A stretch of DNA of 29,984 nucleotides from JBBRMQ01 sp038230775 (GCA_038230775.1 JBBRMQ010000021.1:1-29984), one strand, 5' to 3'; counted from the stretch's first letter, positions 22,732 to 29,984 are shown. A program made the numbers and translations. The notes: a model not told the origin generated them from the letters alone.

Positions 22732-24000
22732 ATGGAAGAGAACCTCGAATACCTGATTTACGACTGGAACGTCCAGTCCGAGAAGCCGCAGCGGCCGTCG
22801 AACAAGAAGATCGAGTTCGATGACGAGACGCTGCGCGACGGGCTGCAGTCGCCCTCGGTAACCGACCCGACACTCGACGAAAAAGTGCAGATCCTGCACT
22901 ACATGAACGATATCGGCGTCGACTCCGCGGATATCGGTCTGCCCGGAGCTGGGCCGCACGTCCAGAAGTCGGTCGAGCGTCTGGCGCGCGAGATCGTCGA
23001 TCAGAAGATGAACATCGCCGCGAACTGCGCGGCACGCACGCACGAGAACGACCTCCGCCCGATCGCGGAGATCTCGCAGCGCGTCGGCATCCCGATCGAG
23101 GCATGTACCTTCATCGGTTCGTCACCCATCCGCCAATTCGCGGAGGAGTGGAATCTCGATTGGATCATCGAGCAGTCGGCGAAGGCCGTGCGTTTCGCCG
23201 TCGGCGAAGGTCTTCCGGTCATGTACGTCACCGAAGACACCACGCGCGCGAGGCCGGAAGACGTCGAGAAGCTCTACACGGCGGCGATCGAGGCCGGCGC
23301 GATGCGCGTCTGCGTGTGCGATACGGTCGGTCACGCGACGCCGTGGGGTGTCCGCAACCTGGTGCGGTTTGTCCGCGGCGTCGTCGCGAAAGCGAATCCC
23401 GATGTGAAGGTCGACTGGCATGGTCACGCCGATCGCGGTCTCGGCGTCATCAACACGATCGCGGCCATCGAAGCGGGTGCCGACCGCGTCCATGGATGTG
23501 CGCTCGGGATCGGCGAGCGCGTCGGAAACACCGCCATCGATCAACTGATGGTCAACCTCAAACTGATGGGCTGGATCGACAACGACCTCACGAAGCTCCC
23601 CGAATATGTCCGCTTCGTTTCGAAGGCGACACACGTTCCGCTGCCGGATCAATATCCTGTCATCGGGCGCGATGCCTTTCGCACCGGGACCGGCGTGCAT
23701 GCTGCGGCGATCATCAAGGCCAAGAAGAAGGGGAGCGAGTGGCTCGCGGACCGCGTCTACTCCGGCGTCCCGGCCGGAATGTTCGGTCTGGAGCAGATCA
23801 TCGAGGTGGGCCCGATGAGCGGCCTGTCGAACGTCGTGTACTGGCTCGCTTCCCACGGCTACCCGCAGGAAGAGACGCTGGCCAAGGAGATTTTCCAACA
23901 GGCGAAGTCGACCAACCGTATCCTTACTGATGAGGAATTGCACTCCACTGCACGCCGTTGGCAAGAAACTCCGTCCTCAGTACTCAGTCCTCAGTCCTAA
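22732..24000 (+). CDS. LeuA/homocitrate synthase-family acyl transferase (2-isopropylmalate synthase-like)
   Basis: This 422-residue protein has an HMGL-like TIM barrel: FDDETLRDGLQSPS near residue 28 (catalytic Arg-Asp), GVDSADIGLPGAGPH, CDTVGHATPWGVRNL, and WHGHADRGLGVINTIAAIEAGADRVHGCALGIGERVGN (metal-binding HxH near 222). Such enzymes condense acetyl-CoA with a 2-oxo acid. The C-terminal part (about 300-400, GRDAFRTGTGVHAAAIIKAKKKG) matches the LeuA communication region, but the allosteric LeuA dimer domain is absent, so it is probably not leucine-inhibited in the usual way. With the dehydrogenase at 14168 it could serve leucine synthesis; homocitrate or citramalate synthase are alternatives. 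Its last residues (SVLSPQS) are encoded by a heptamer array. Confidence 0.82.
   Translation: MEENLEYLIYDWNVQSEKPQRPSNKKIEFDDETLRDGLQSPSVTDPTLDEKVQILHYMNDIGVDSADIGLPGAGPHVQKSVERLAREIVDQKMNIAANCAARTHENDLRPIAEISQRVGIPIEACTFIGSSPIRQFAEEWNLDWIIEQSAKAVRFAVGEGLPVMYVTEDTTRARPEDVEKLYTAAIEAGAMRVCVCDTVGHATPWGVRNLVRFVRGVVAKANPDVKVDWHGHADRGLGVINTIAAIEAGADRVHGCALGIGERVGNTAIDQLMVNLKLMGWIDNDLTKLPEYVRFVSKATHVPLPDQYPVIGRDAFRTGTGVHAAAIIKAKKKGSEWLADRVYSGVPAGMFGLEQIIEVGPMSGLSNVVYWLASHGYPQEETLAKEIFQQAKSTNRILTDEELHSTARRWQETPSSVLSPQS
23973..24000 (+). repeat. Single heptamer array E8 (unit GTCCTCA) at the end of a coding region
   Basis: Four successive 7-bp units (GTCCTCA, GTACTCA, GTCCTCA, GTCCTAA) run exactly to the stop codon of the LeuA-family gene. 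They encode the last residues and the TAA. No inverted partner array is seen nearby, so it is a one-armed copy. Confidence 0.75.
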
Positions 24001-24005
24001 GGCGG

Positions 24006-24091
24006 GCCCGAGTGGCGAAATGGCAGACGCAGAGGACTCAAAATCCTCCGCTCGCAAGGGCGTGTCGGTTCGAGTCCGACCTCGGGCACCA
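24006..24091 (+). tRNA. tRNA-Leu (anticodon CAA)
   Basis: An 86-nt class II tRNA including an encoded CCA end. The acceptor stem GCCCGAG (24006-24012) pairs with CTCGGGC (24081-24087); discriminator A at 24088 and CCA at 24089-24091. The anticodon stem GAGGA/TCCTC encloses the loop CTCAAAA with anticodon CAA, reading UUG leucine codons. A long variable arm (CGCTCGCAAGGGCGTG region) and the T-arm GTCGG-TTCGAGT-CCGAC complete the fold. The D-loop has the usual Leu form. It starts 5 nt after the LeuA-family stop. Confidence 0.96.
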
Positions 24092-24096
24092 AGAAT

Positions 24097-24114
24097 GCGC
24101 CGCGGATGCGGCGC
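24097..24114 (+). terminator. Short GC hairpin after tRNA-Leu
   Basis: A 7-bp GCGCCGC/GCGGCGC stem with a 4-nt loop, 5 nt after the CCA end. No T-run follows. It overlaps the start of the E7 array. It could stop transcription or protect the 3' end before processing. Confidence 0.45.
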
Positions 24115-24175
24115 GTTGTCAGTAGTCAGTAGTCAGTGGTCGCGCGGCGTAGGACAACCGACAACTGACAACGCG
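24112..24175. repeat. Heptamer-array hairpin E7 (units GTTGTCA/GTAGTCA)
   Basis: The arms 24112-24134 and 24153-24175 pair at 20 of 23 positions. The left array carries one or two extra units that extend it to 24141. It shares the GTTGTC unit with E3 and E5. It lies between tRNA-Leu and the subtilase gene. Confidence 0.82.
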
Positions 24176-24193
24176 GCCAAGCCGCACAAAATT

Positions 24194-26644
24194 ATGCGCT
24201 CACGACTCCACGCTCTCGCCTTCCTCGTTCCCTTCGTCGCCATGGCCGAGGAGAATGCACCGCTTGCGAATCGCGAGCGAGGCGCTTCGGTCGCCCGCCA
24301 CTTCATCGTGACGGCGGAGCACACCTTGCGCGCCGATGAAACGGCGCAGCTCGCCGCGGCGGGCATCGAGGTCCAGCAGGTTCTGCCGGACCGTCGCTAC
24401 ATCGTGCGCGCCGCGAAGATCGAGGATGTGGCCGGCGATCCACGAATCGCATCCGTAGTCAGCATCGCCGCAGCGCACAAGATCGATCGTTCGGCCTATC
24501 GCGAGGCTGCGCTTGCCCGGCCGTTCGCGCGGATCCGGCTCGTGTTTCACGATGATGTGTCCTTCGCAGACGCGCAGGCGGCGGTCACGCGCGTTGGCGG
24601 CAGCGTCGAGCAGCTTCTGGCCGCGGACTACACGCTGCCTCAGCGTGTGTACGCTCGCGTGCCGTTCGCTTCGATTCCCGATCTGGCGGCCGATGATCGC
24701 GTGTTCGCTGTCTACGGCCCTGGGTTGAAGATGGCCCCGCTCAACGCGGTGGCCGCGCAACTCTCCAGCGTCACGCCGCTGTTCAGCGCGCCTTACAACC
24801 TGACCGGCGCCGGAGTCGTCGTGTCGGAGTTCGAGTTCGCAACCGCCGAGGCAGCGCATCCTGAATTCGGCGGGCGGTTGACCACGCATGTTGTCGGGGA
24901 TGACGCCGGCAGCAAGCTGCATGCAACGCATGTCGCCGGAACGATCATCGCCTCGGGAATCGTTACGGCGGCGAAAGGCATGGCGCCCGGTGCCACGCTC
25001 CACGAGTTCGACGCGCGATCGGACTATCCGATCGTGATGGACACCAAACAGAATCAACTCCCACCGCTCGGGATCATCGCCGACAACAACTCGTGGGGCT
25101 TCCAGCTCGGGTGGCAATTCGATCCCACCGCCGCGGGCAGCTTCGTCTGGTATGGCGGCGAAGACTACTTCGGCGGTTACGACGGTTTCTATGACCCCCC
25201 CTACGACAAGATCGCACGCACCGGTCCCGTCTTCTTCGTGCAGTCCGCGGGCAACGATGGCGATCAAGGATCGGCCTCGCTGGTCGAACCTCCGTTTTAC
25301 ATGCACGGTCACGCGGACGACAACGGAGAGCTGATCAAAGGCGAGACGTTCTGCTACTCGGCGAATGGGTCGGGCACCGATTGCCCCGCAGCTTGCACCG
25401 CCGGCCCCGGCCATTGCGAGATACCGAAGCATCCGACGTACGGACCCTTCAAGACCGTCGGTCCGACCGGGAGCCTGAAAAACGTCGTCGCCATCGGCTC
25501 CGTGGATTCCAACAAGAACATCTCGTCCTTCAGCTCGCGCGGCCCGACCCATGACGGTCGCGTCAAACCGGACCTCGTCACGAAGGGCAACCATCAGTAC
25601 TCGACGATTCCCGGAGGCAAGTACGGCATCGACCAGGGAACCTCGATGTCCGCGCCGGTCGCGACCGGAGTCAGTGCCCTTCTCACCGAGCAGTGGCGCA
25701 AGACGTTCGCCGGACAGAATCCGCTTCCCATCCAGCTCAAGACCCTTCTCATCGCAGGCGCCGACGACCTCGGCCTCCCGGGGCCCGATTACACCTACGG
25801 CTACGGACTGGTGAACGCGCAGGCATCCGTCGATCTCATCCTCGCCGACGGAAACACGGGCTCGCGCCTGCGCCTCGGCACCATGACGCAGGGGCAGCAG
25901 GTCGAAACACCGATCACGATTACCGCCGCGCAGAATCTGCGCGTCGTCGTCAGCTGGTTCGATCCGGAAGTGCTGTTAGGCCCGAATGATCTCGCAGAGA
26001 AGACGCTCGTCAACGATCTCGACATCAAAGTCATCGACACCAGCAGCAATGCCGTGCTGCCCTACGTCCTCGACGGGTCGAATACCTCCGCGAATGCAAC
26101 GCGCGGCGTGAACACCGTCGACAACACCGAAGAGGTCGAGATCAAAAACGCTCCCGCCGGGACCTATCGCGTGGTCGTGACCGGAACGAACGTCGCGATC
26201 AGCCCCCAGCAGTATGTCCTTGCCGCCAACGCTTCGCTCGGCGCCGCCGCCGTCGTCTGCAACGATGCATTCGAGCCGAACGATACCGAGGCGACTGCGT
26301 TCGGCAATCTGGTGAATGGTGAGGCGATCGCGGCGAGCATCTGCTCGGCGACGGATGTCGATTACTACCGCATCCGCACCACTGCGCCGGGCCCGCTTAC
26401 CGTCTCGCTGACCACCACCGACACCGCGGTGCGCGTGACGCTGTCCGGCAACGGCATCTCACCCGTGGTTCGCGACATCACCGCCCGCACCACAGGCAGC
26501 GTCTCGACGCAGACGGGAAGCGGCGTCGGCCAGTACATCGTGAAGGTGGAGCCGACCGGAACCGTCGGTGCGACGCACACGTACACGCTGACGCCGACCT
26601 TCTCGAGTCTTCCCGTGTCGCGCCGCCGCGCCTCGCGGCACTAG
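24194..26644 (+). CDS. Secreted subtilisin-family (S8) peptidase with PPC domain, atypical Asp site
   Basis: This 816-residue protein has a signal peptide (MRSRLHALAFLVPFVAMAEE). A pro-region follows (about 35-190), then an S8 domain with HATHVAGT (His243), SAGNDGDQGS (oxyanion Asn) and GTSMSAPVATG (Ser484). The strand that should carry the catalytic Asp reads GVVVSEFEFATAEAAHPEFGGR, with Glu212 where related enzymes have Asp (VGVWDEGA-like). Unless Glu or a nearby residue substitutes, activity may be lowered. Residues about 690-800 (NDAFEPNDTEATAFGNLVNGE...DVDYYRIR) form a bacterial pre-peptidase C-terminal (PPC) domain. The frame is open back through the tRNA to 23930, but that part is an artefact; ATG 24194 begins the signal peptide. 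Confidence 0.88.
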   Translation: MRSRLHALAFLVPFVAMAEENAPLANRERGASVARHFIVTAEHTLRADETAQLAAAGIEVQQVLPDRRYIVRAAKIEDVAGDPRIASVVSIAAAHKIDRSAYREAALARPFARIRLVFHDDVSFADAQAAVTRVGGSVEQLLAADYTLPQRVYARVPFASIPDLAADDRVFAVYGPGLKMAPLNAVAAQLSSVTPLFSAPYNLTGAGVVVSEFEFATAEAAHPEFGGRLTTHVVGDDAGSKLHATHVAGTIIASGIVTAAKGMAPGATLHEFDARSDYPIVMDTKQNQLPPLGIIADNNSWGFQLGWQFDPTAAGSFVWYGGEDYFGGYDGFYDPPYDKIARTGPVFFVQSAGNDGDQGSASLVEPPFYMHGHADDNGELIKGETFCYSANGSGTDCPAACTAGPGHCEIPKHPTYGPFKTVGPTGSLKNVVAIGSVDSNKNISSFSSRGPTHDGRVKPDLVTKGNHQYSTIPGGKYGIDQGTSMSAPVATGVSALLTEQWRKTFAGQNPLPIQLKTLLIAGADDLGLPGPDYTYGYGLVNAQASVDLILADGNTGSRLRLGTMTQGQQVETPITITAAQNLRVVVSWFDPEVLLGPNDLAEKTLVNDLDIKVIDTSSNAVLPYVLDGSNTSANATRGVNTVDNTEEVEIKNAPAGTYRVVVTGTNVAISPQQYVLAANASLGAAAVVCNDAFEPNDTEATAFGNLVNGEAIAASICSATDVDYYRIRTTAPGPLTVSLTTTDTAVRVTLSGNGISPVVRDITARTTGSVSTQTGSGVGQYIVKVEPTGTVGATHTYTLTPTFSSLPVSRRRASRH

Positions 26645-26720
26645 GTGTGTGGCCAGCCTCGGGCGGCCTGGCCAGCCGAAGGGCTGGCCCCACACCGGCC
26701 AGCCTGACGGCTGGCACTCA
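26645..26720. repeat. GTGTG-ended palindrome R6 with a different core (GCCAGCC)
   Basis: The outer ends GTGTGTGGCCAGCC (26645-26658) and GGCTGGCCCCACAC (26682-26695) are inverted. The interior holds GGCCAGCC-GAAG-GGCTGGCC, and a further CCAGCC-TGAC-GGCTGG hairpin follows (to 26714). It shares the GTGTGTGG/CCACAC ends with R1-R5, but the core is GCCAGCC rather than CCGGCT. It fills the gap between the subtilase and LiuC-like genes. Confidence 0.8.
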
Positions 26721-26729
26721 ACGCTCCAG

Positions 26730-26735
26730 TAGAAT
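26730..26735 (+). promoter_or_regulatory. Putative -10 box (TAGAAT), near-leaderless
   Basis: TAGAAT followed by 10 nt (GCGGGTCGCG) and the ATG at 26746, with no Shine-Dalgarno. Same geometry as at 14152, 20955 and (minus strand) 9796. Confidence 0.6.
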
Positions 26736-26745
26736 GCGGGTCGCG

Positions 26746-27522
26746 ATGTACAACACCCTTCTCGTCGAGGAGCGCGACGGCGTCCTCTACGTCACGCTGA
26801 ACCGCCCCGACGTCCACAACGCGTTCAATGACGAGATGATCGTCGAGGTGATCGATCTCTTTCGCGATGTCGCCAGACGCGATGTCCGGGCGATCGTCCT
26901 TCGCGGCACCGGGCCGAACTTCTGCGCCGGCGCCGATCTCAACTGGATGTCGAGGATGGTGGGCTACACCCGCGACGAAAACGTGCGCGACGCTTCGCAG
27001 CTCGCCCAGATGTACGCGGCGATGAATGAGTGTCCGCTGCCGGTGATCGGCCGCATTCAGGGTGCGGCCATCGGCGGCGGAGTGGGATTGGTGGCGATCT
27101 GCGACATCGCCATTGCGTCGTCGGATGCGAAGTTCGGTCTGTCCGAGGTGAAGCTCGGAATCCTCCCGGCGGTGATCGCGCCGTATGTGATCGCCAAGAT
27201 CGGCGCGTCGCACGCTCGCGCGCTATTTCTAACCGGTGAGCGCTTCGACGCCGAACGCGCGCTCCGCATCGGTCTCGTGCATCGCGTCGCCGACGCTCTT
27301 GATCGCGCGGTCGAGGATGCCGTCGGGCAAATCATGACATCGGGTCCGGAAGCCGTTCGCGAGTGCAAGAGGTTGATCGAACATGTCGCGTCGCACGACC
27401 TGCTGGACTCGGTGCCGTACACGATCGAAGCAATCTCCACGCGCCGCGTTTCGAAAGAGGGGCAGGACGGCATGAACGCGTTTCTCAAGAAGGAGAAGCC
27501 GCCCTGGGCATCTCGAAAATAG
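26746..27522 (+). CDS. liuC: LiuC-like enoyl-CoA/methylglutaconyl-CoA hydratase
   Basis: This 258-residue crotonase-fold protein has FCAGADLNWMSRMVGYTRDEN, the signature of LiuC-type hydratases of leucine breakdown. GAAIGGGVGLVAICDIAIASSDAKFGLSEVKLGILPAVIAPYV follows. The first crotonase Glu is replaced by Gly (GGGVGLVA), as is usual in LiuC, and the second (LSEVKLG) is kept. The C-terminus ends EGMNAFLKKEKPPW-like. It would hydrate 3-methylglutaconyl-CoA to HMG-CoA. The biotin carboxylase gene follows and overlaps its end, matching the liu operon order. ATG 26746 is chosen for family length and the TAGAAT-N10-ATG pattern. Confidence 0.85.
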   Translation: MYNTLLVEERDGVLYVTLNRPDVHNAFNDEMIVEVIDLFRDVARRDVRAIVLRGTGPNFCAGADLNWMSRMVGYTRDENVRDASQLAQMYAAMNECPLPVIGRIQGAAIGGGVGLVAICDIAIASSDAKFGLSEVKLGILPAVIAPYVIAKIGASHARALFLTGERFDAERALRIGLVHRVADALDRAVEDAVGQIMTSGPEAVRECKRLIEHVASHDLLDSVPYTIEAISTRRVSKEGQDGMNAFLKKEKPPWASRK

Positions 27523-28964
27523 TCGTTCCCAACCGCGGCGAGATCGCCGTGCGCATCGCACGCGCGTGCCGCGAGATGCACATCCAGTCCGTCCTCGCGT
27601 TCGCCGAAGGAGATGACGTCAACTTCGCGCGCCGATTCTTCGACCAGGCGGTCGCGCTCGGCGGTTCGTATCTCGATGTCGATCGCGTGATGGACGCCGC
27701 GCGCCGCTGCGGCGCGGACGCGCTGCATCCCGGCTACGGCTTCTTGTCCGAGCGCGCGGAGCTGGCGGCCGCGTGCGAGAAGGCCGGCATCATCTTCATC
27801 GGTCCCAAAGCGGATTCCATCGCGGCGATGGGATCGAAGAGCGAAGCCCGGCACCTGATGACGAAGTTGGGCGTGCCCGTCGTGCCCGGCTACGACGGAG
27901 CCGATCAAGCGGACGCTCTGCTGATGCGCGAGGCGCAGCGGATCGGATTTCCGGTGCTCATCAAGGCATCGTCCGGCGGTGGCGGCAAGGGGATGAAGAT
28001 CGTCCGCGCGGCGAGCGAGCTGGCTCCGGCGATCGAGTCCGCACGCCGCGAAGCGACAAAAGCGTTCGGCAATGACCGGCTTCTCCTCGAGCGCTACATC
28101 GAGGAGCCGCGCCATGTCGAGTTTCAGATCTTCGGCGACGGACGCGAGAACGTCGTTCATCTGTTCGAGCGTGACTGCTCGGTTCAGCGGCGGCATCAGA
28201 AGATCATTGAGGAGTCGCCGGCGCCGCGCTATCCGGAGGAGCTGCGACGAACGATGGCCCAGGCGGCGATTGCCGCCGCGCGCGGAGTCGATTACCGGAA
28301 CGCCGGGACGGTGGAATTCATCGTGACGCCGGAAGGGGAGTTCTACTTTCTCGAAATGAACACCCGGCTTCAGGTCGAGCATCCGGTGACCGAACAGGTT
28401 CTTGGCGTCGACCTTGTGCGCGCGCAGATCGACGTCGCGAACGGTGGATCAATTCCGTGGAAACAGGACGCGCTCGTGCAGCGCGGCCACGCGATCGAGG
28501 TACGCATCTACGCGGAGGATCCGGATGATCGCTTCCTGCCACAGAGCGGGACGATCGCGTACTACGCCGAGCCGGCGGGTCCCGGCGTACGCGTCGACAG
28601 CGGCGTGTCGCAGGGAAGCGAAGCGGGCGTGAAGTTCGATCCGATGCTGGCGAAACTCATCTGCCATGCGGAGTCGCGTGAGGCGTGCATCGACCGCCTC
28701 GACCGCGCCCTCCGCGACTACGCCATCCTCGGCATGAAGACGAACGTCGGCTTCCTGCGGCGCGTCGTGACGCACCCGGCGTTCCGAGACGGTCTCGTGT
28801 CGACGCGTTTCATCGCGGATCACGCGGATTCGCTGCGCGCTCCCGAGTCGGAGATCGCGCCGCTCATCGCGGCCGCGCTTGCGGCAGCGTCATCCACCCG
28901 TCGACCGGACACCAGCGACGGGCGACCGGATGTCTGGCACTCGATCGGAACCTGGGGCCGTTAG
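27504..28964 (+). CDS. Acyl-CoA carboxylase biotin carboxylase subunit, without BCCP domain
   Basis: About 486 residues from a probable CTG start at 27504, preceded by AAGGAG at a good distance; no ATG, GTG or TTG fits the family start ISKIVVPNRGEIAVRIARACREM. Biotin carboxylase motifs follow: HPGYGFLSE, KASSGGGGKGMK (ATP glycine loop, about 155), RHVEFQIFGD, ERDCSVQRRHQKIIEESPAP, and FLEMNTRLQVEHPVTE. It carboxylates the biotin of a carrier protein with ATP and bicarbonate. After the BC domain the tail VWHSIGTWGR resembles the SPW..DGWR segment of methylcrotonyl-CoA carboxylase alpha subunits, but the protein ends there. No BT or biotinyl (AMKM) domain is encoded in the window. Its neighbour LiuC suggests leucine degradation (LiuD). 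Confidence 0.85.
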   Translation: MGISKIVVPNRGEIAVRIARACREMHIQSVLAFAEGDDVNFARRFFDQAVALGGSYLDVDRVMDAARRCGADALHPGYGFLSERAELAAACEKAGIIFIGPKADSIAAMGSKSEARHLMTKLGVPVVPGYDGADQADALLMREAQRIGFPVLIKASSGGGGKGMKIVRAASELAPAIESARREATKAFGNDRLLLERYIEEPRHVEFQIFGDGRENVVHLFERDCSVQRRHQKIIEESPAPRYPEELRRTMAQAAIAAARGVDYRNAGTVEFIVTPEGEFYFLEMNTRLQVEHPVTEQVLGVDLVRAQIDVANGGSIPWKQDALVQRGHAIEVRIYAEDPDDRFLPQSGTIAYYAEPAGPGVRVDSGVSQGSEAGVKFDPMLAKLICHAESREACIDRLDRALRDYAILGMKTNVGFLRRVVTHPAFRDGLVSTRFIADHADSLRAPESEIAPLIAAALAAASSTRRPDTSDGRPDVWHSIGTWGR

Positions 28965-29005
28965 GAGGCTCAGAGCCAGCGCCCCAAGGCTGAAGCGCGG
29001 CCGCA

Positions 29006-29100
29006 TGTCATTCCGAGCGTAGCGAGGAACCAGTGTGGGTGTGTGGCGCGCCGACCGTGCCACCCGCCCCCACCGGTCCCTCGCTACGCTCGGGATGACA
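29006..29100. repeat. TGTCATTCCGAGCG...CGGGATGACA long hairpin repeat
   Basis: The 26-nt arms 29006-29031 and 29075-29100 pair with two mismatches. The 43-nt interior (GTGGGTGTGTGGC ... GCCACCCGCCCCCAC) partly continues the stem. The ends resemble a repeat familiar from many environmental bacterial genomes. It fills the gap between the biotin carboxylase stop and the convergent ABC permease end, so it could act as a two-way terminator. Confidence 0.85.
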
Positions 29101-29112
29101 CCGCCGGCCCGC

Positions 29113-29961
29113 CTAACTTTTTCCCAGTGCCTCGGGTGCGTGCACGCGACCCGCGACACCGCAGAGAATCAGCAGCGTGACCACGTACGGAGTGGCGAGC
29201 AGGAGATGGAACGGTACGCCGCGGCCGTGAGCCTGCAGTGCATATTGCGCAGCGGCGGTGATCCCGAAGACAGCGCTGCCGAGGAGCGCGCCTTTCATCT
29301 TCCAGCGTCCGAAGATCACGATCGACAGCGCGATGAATCCGCGGCCGGCGGTCATGTTCTCGGCGAATCCGCTGGAGAGCGCGAGCGCGAGATGCGCGCC
29401 TGCGACGCCCACGAGCATCGCCTCGATGCCGAGCGCGCTCCAGCGATGCGCGGGGACCGACGCGCCGGTTGCCGTCACCGCTTCCGGATTTTCACCGCAG
29501 GCGCGAAGGCGCAGACCGAACCGCGTCCGCCACAGCATCGCCGCAATGATGGCCGGTACGATCAACCACGCAACGGGCACCACGAGGTCGCGACCGACGC
29601 GCGGAATCGTGTGGCCGAACACCGCGCTCTGCTGCATCTCGCGGTAAACGAACCCCGTCGCGCCGGACGCAAGCAGATTGATCGCGGTTCCGGTCACGAT
29701 CTGATCCGCGGCGCGCTGAATGGTGAAGAACCCGAAGATTGCCGCCACGACGACGGCGCCGAGGACTCCGCCTGCGAATCCGGCCGCGACGCTGCCCGTC
29801 GACTGCGCGACGATCACCGATGTCATCGCCGCGCATAACATCATCCCCTCGATTCCGAGGTTAATAATGCCGCTGCGCTGGACAACGAGCTCGCCCTCGA
29901 CCGCCAGAATCAGCGGTGTCGATGCAACGATGGCCAGAACGATCGCATCAATCACGGGCAT
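29113..29961 (-). CDS. ABC transporter permease, nucleoside/simple-sugar type (NupQ/YufQ-like)
   Basis: This 282-residue membrane protein has about eight helices. VVQRSGIINLGIEGMML (about 27-43) is the signature of the second permease of BmpA-dependent nucleoside and simple-sugar ABC importers. ADQIVTGTAINLLASGATGFVYRE and WRTRFGLRLRACGENPEAVTATG (the cytoplasmic coupling loop, about 143-166) support it, as does TAGRGFIALSIVIFGRW near 225. The other permease, ATPase and binding protein should lie upstream, beyond the window end. A GGAAGG Shine-Dalgarno precedes the ATG at 29961. The 23 bases beyond are open in two minus-strand frames and probably hold the end of the partner permease gene. Confidence 0.9.
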   Translation of the reverse strand: MPVIDAIVLAIVASTPLILAVEGELVVQRSGIINLGIEGMMLCAAMTSVIVAQSTGSVAAGFAGGVLGAVVVAAIFGFFTIQRAADQIVTGTAINLLASGATGFVYREMQQSAVFGHTIPRVGRDLVVPVAWLIVPAIIAAMLWRTRFGLRLRACGENPEAVTATGASVPAHRWSALGIEAMLVGVAGAHLALALSSGFAENMTAGRGFIALSIVIFGRWKMKGALLGSAVFGITAAAQYALQAHGRGVPFHLLLATPYVVTLLILCGVAGRVHAPEALGKS

Positions 29962-29984
29962 GAAACCTTCCGAACGCGATCAAC

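Noticed and set aside
23930..24193. Open frame running from the end of the LeuA-family gene through tRNA-Leu into the subtilase.
   Set aside because: It translates the tRNA (MADAEDSKSSARKG..., a familiar tRNA-Leu artefact). The signal peptide begins at the ATG at 24194.
24097..24193. Second tRNA or small RNA after tRNA-Leu.
   Set aside because: The segment is explained by a short GC hairpin and the heptamer-array hairpin; no cloverleaf can be drawn.
28965..29112. Remnant of a biotinyl domain after the biotin carboxylase.
   Set aside because: No AMKM-like biotin motif can be read in any plus-strand frame; the DNA is the palindromic repeat and its flanks.

Overview
This is a GC-rich, gene-dense chromosomal stretch with about 28 protein genes, one tRNA and many palindromic repeats. 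The gene set (S46 dipeptidyl-peptidase, class II FBPase, branched-chain and fatty acyl-CoA degradation genes, several GT-C glycosyltransferases, a PPC-domain subtilase) and the repeat style suggest a heterotrophic, protein- and amino-acid-using member of Acidobacteriota or a relative. That placement is inference, since there is no rRNA marker here. I see no phage, transposase, CRISPR array or resistance genes.

Layout. 1-2878 (+): end of an AlkP-superfamily phosphodiesterase, a GAF-SpoIIE phosphatase and a D-amino acid transaminase. 2992-6206: an AIM24-family protein divergent from an RluA pseudouridine synthase, a small secreted protein, and GlpX on the minus strand. 6233-7926 (-): glutaryl-CoA dehydrogenase-like enzyme and a coupled membrane protein. 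8042-14075: a membrane glycan cluster with three GT-C-type multi-pass proteins, a SAM methyltransferase, a GT2 polyprenyl-phosphate sugar transferase and a ChbG-like deacetylase. 14168-17454: an isopropylmalate/isocitrate dehydrogenase and a secreted S46 peptidase. 17456-19614: XdhC and MobA-like molybdenum cofactor genes, then YebC. 19711-24000: an MFS exporter (-), then 3-hydroxyacyl-CoA dehydrogenase, crotonase and a LeuA-family synthase. 24006-26644: tRNA-Leu(CAA) and a secreted subtilase. 26746-28964: LiuC-like hydratase and a biotin carboxylase, the start of a leucine/acyl-CoA carboxylation module. 29113-29961 (-): a nucleoside/sugar ABC permease.

The most unusual content lies in and between these genes. 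(1) A ~50-62 bp GTGTG-ended double palindrome with CCGGCT-TC-AGCCGG cores occurs at five places. It is in frame inside four proteins and supplies the stop codon at a fifth place. One host protein has a neighbouring paralogue that lacks the insert, which makes the insertion visible directly. (2) Seven intergenic hairpins are built from inverted arrays of 7- or 8-bp units; the unit sequence varies from locus to locus while the architecture stays the same. (3) Many genes have a TANNAT box 7-10 nt before the start codon and no Shine-Dalgarno, suggesting common leaderless transcription. This includes a pair of divergent genes whose start codons share one CATG and a pair whose -10 boxes overlap. (4) Other large palindromes (14025-14124, 19657-19708, 29006-29100) sit at gene ends.
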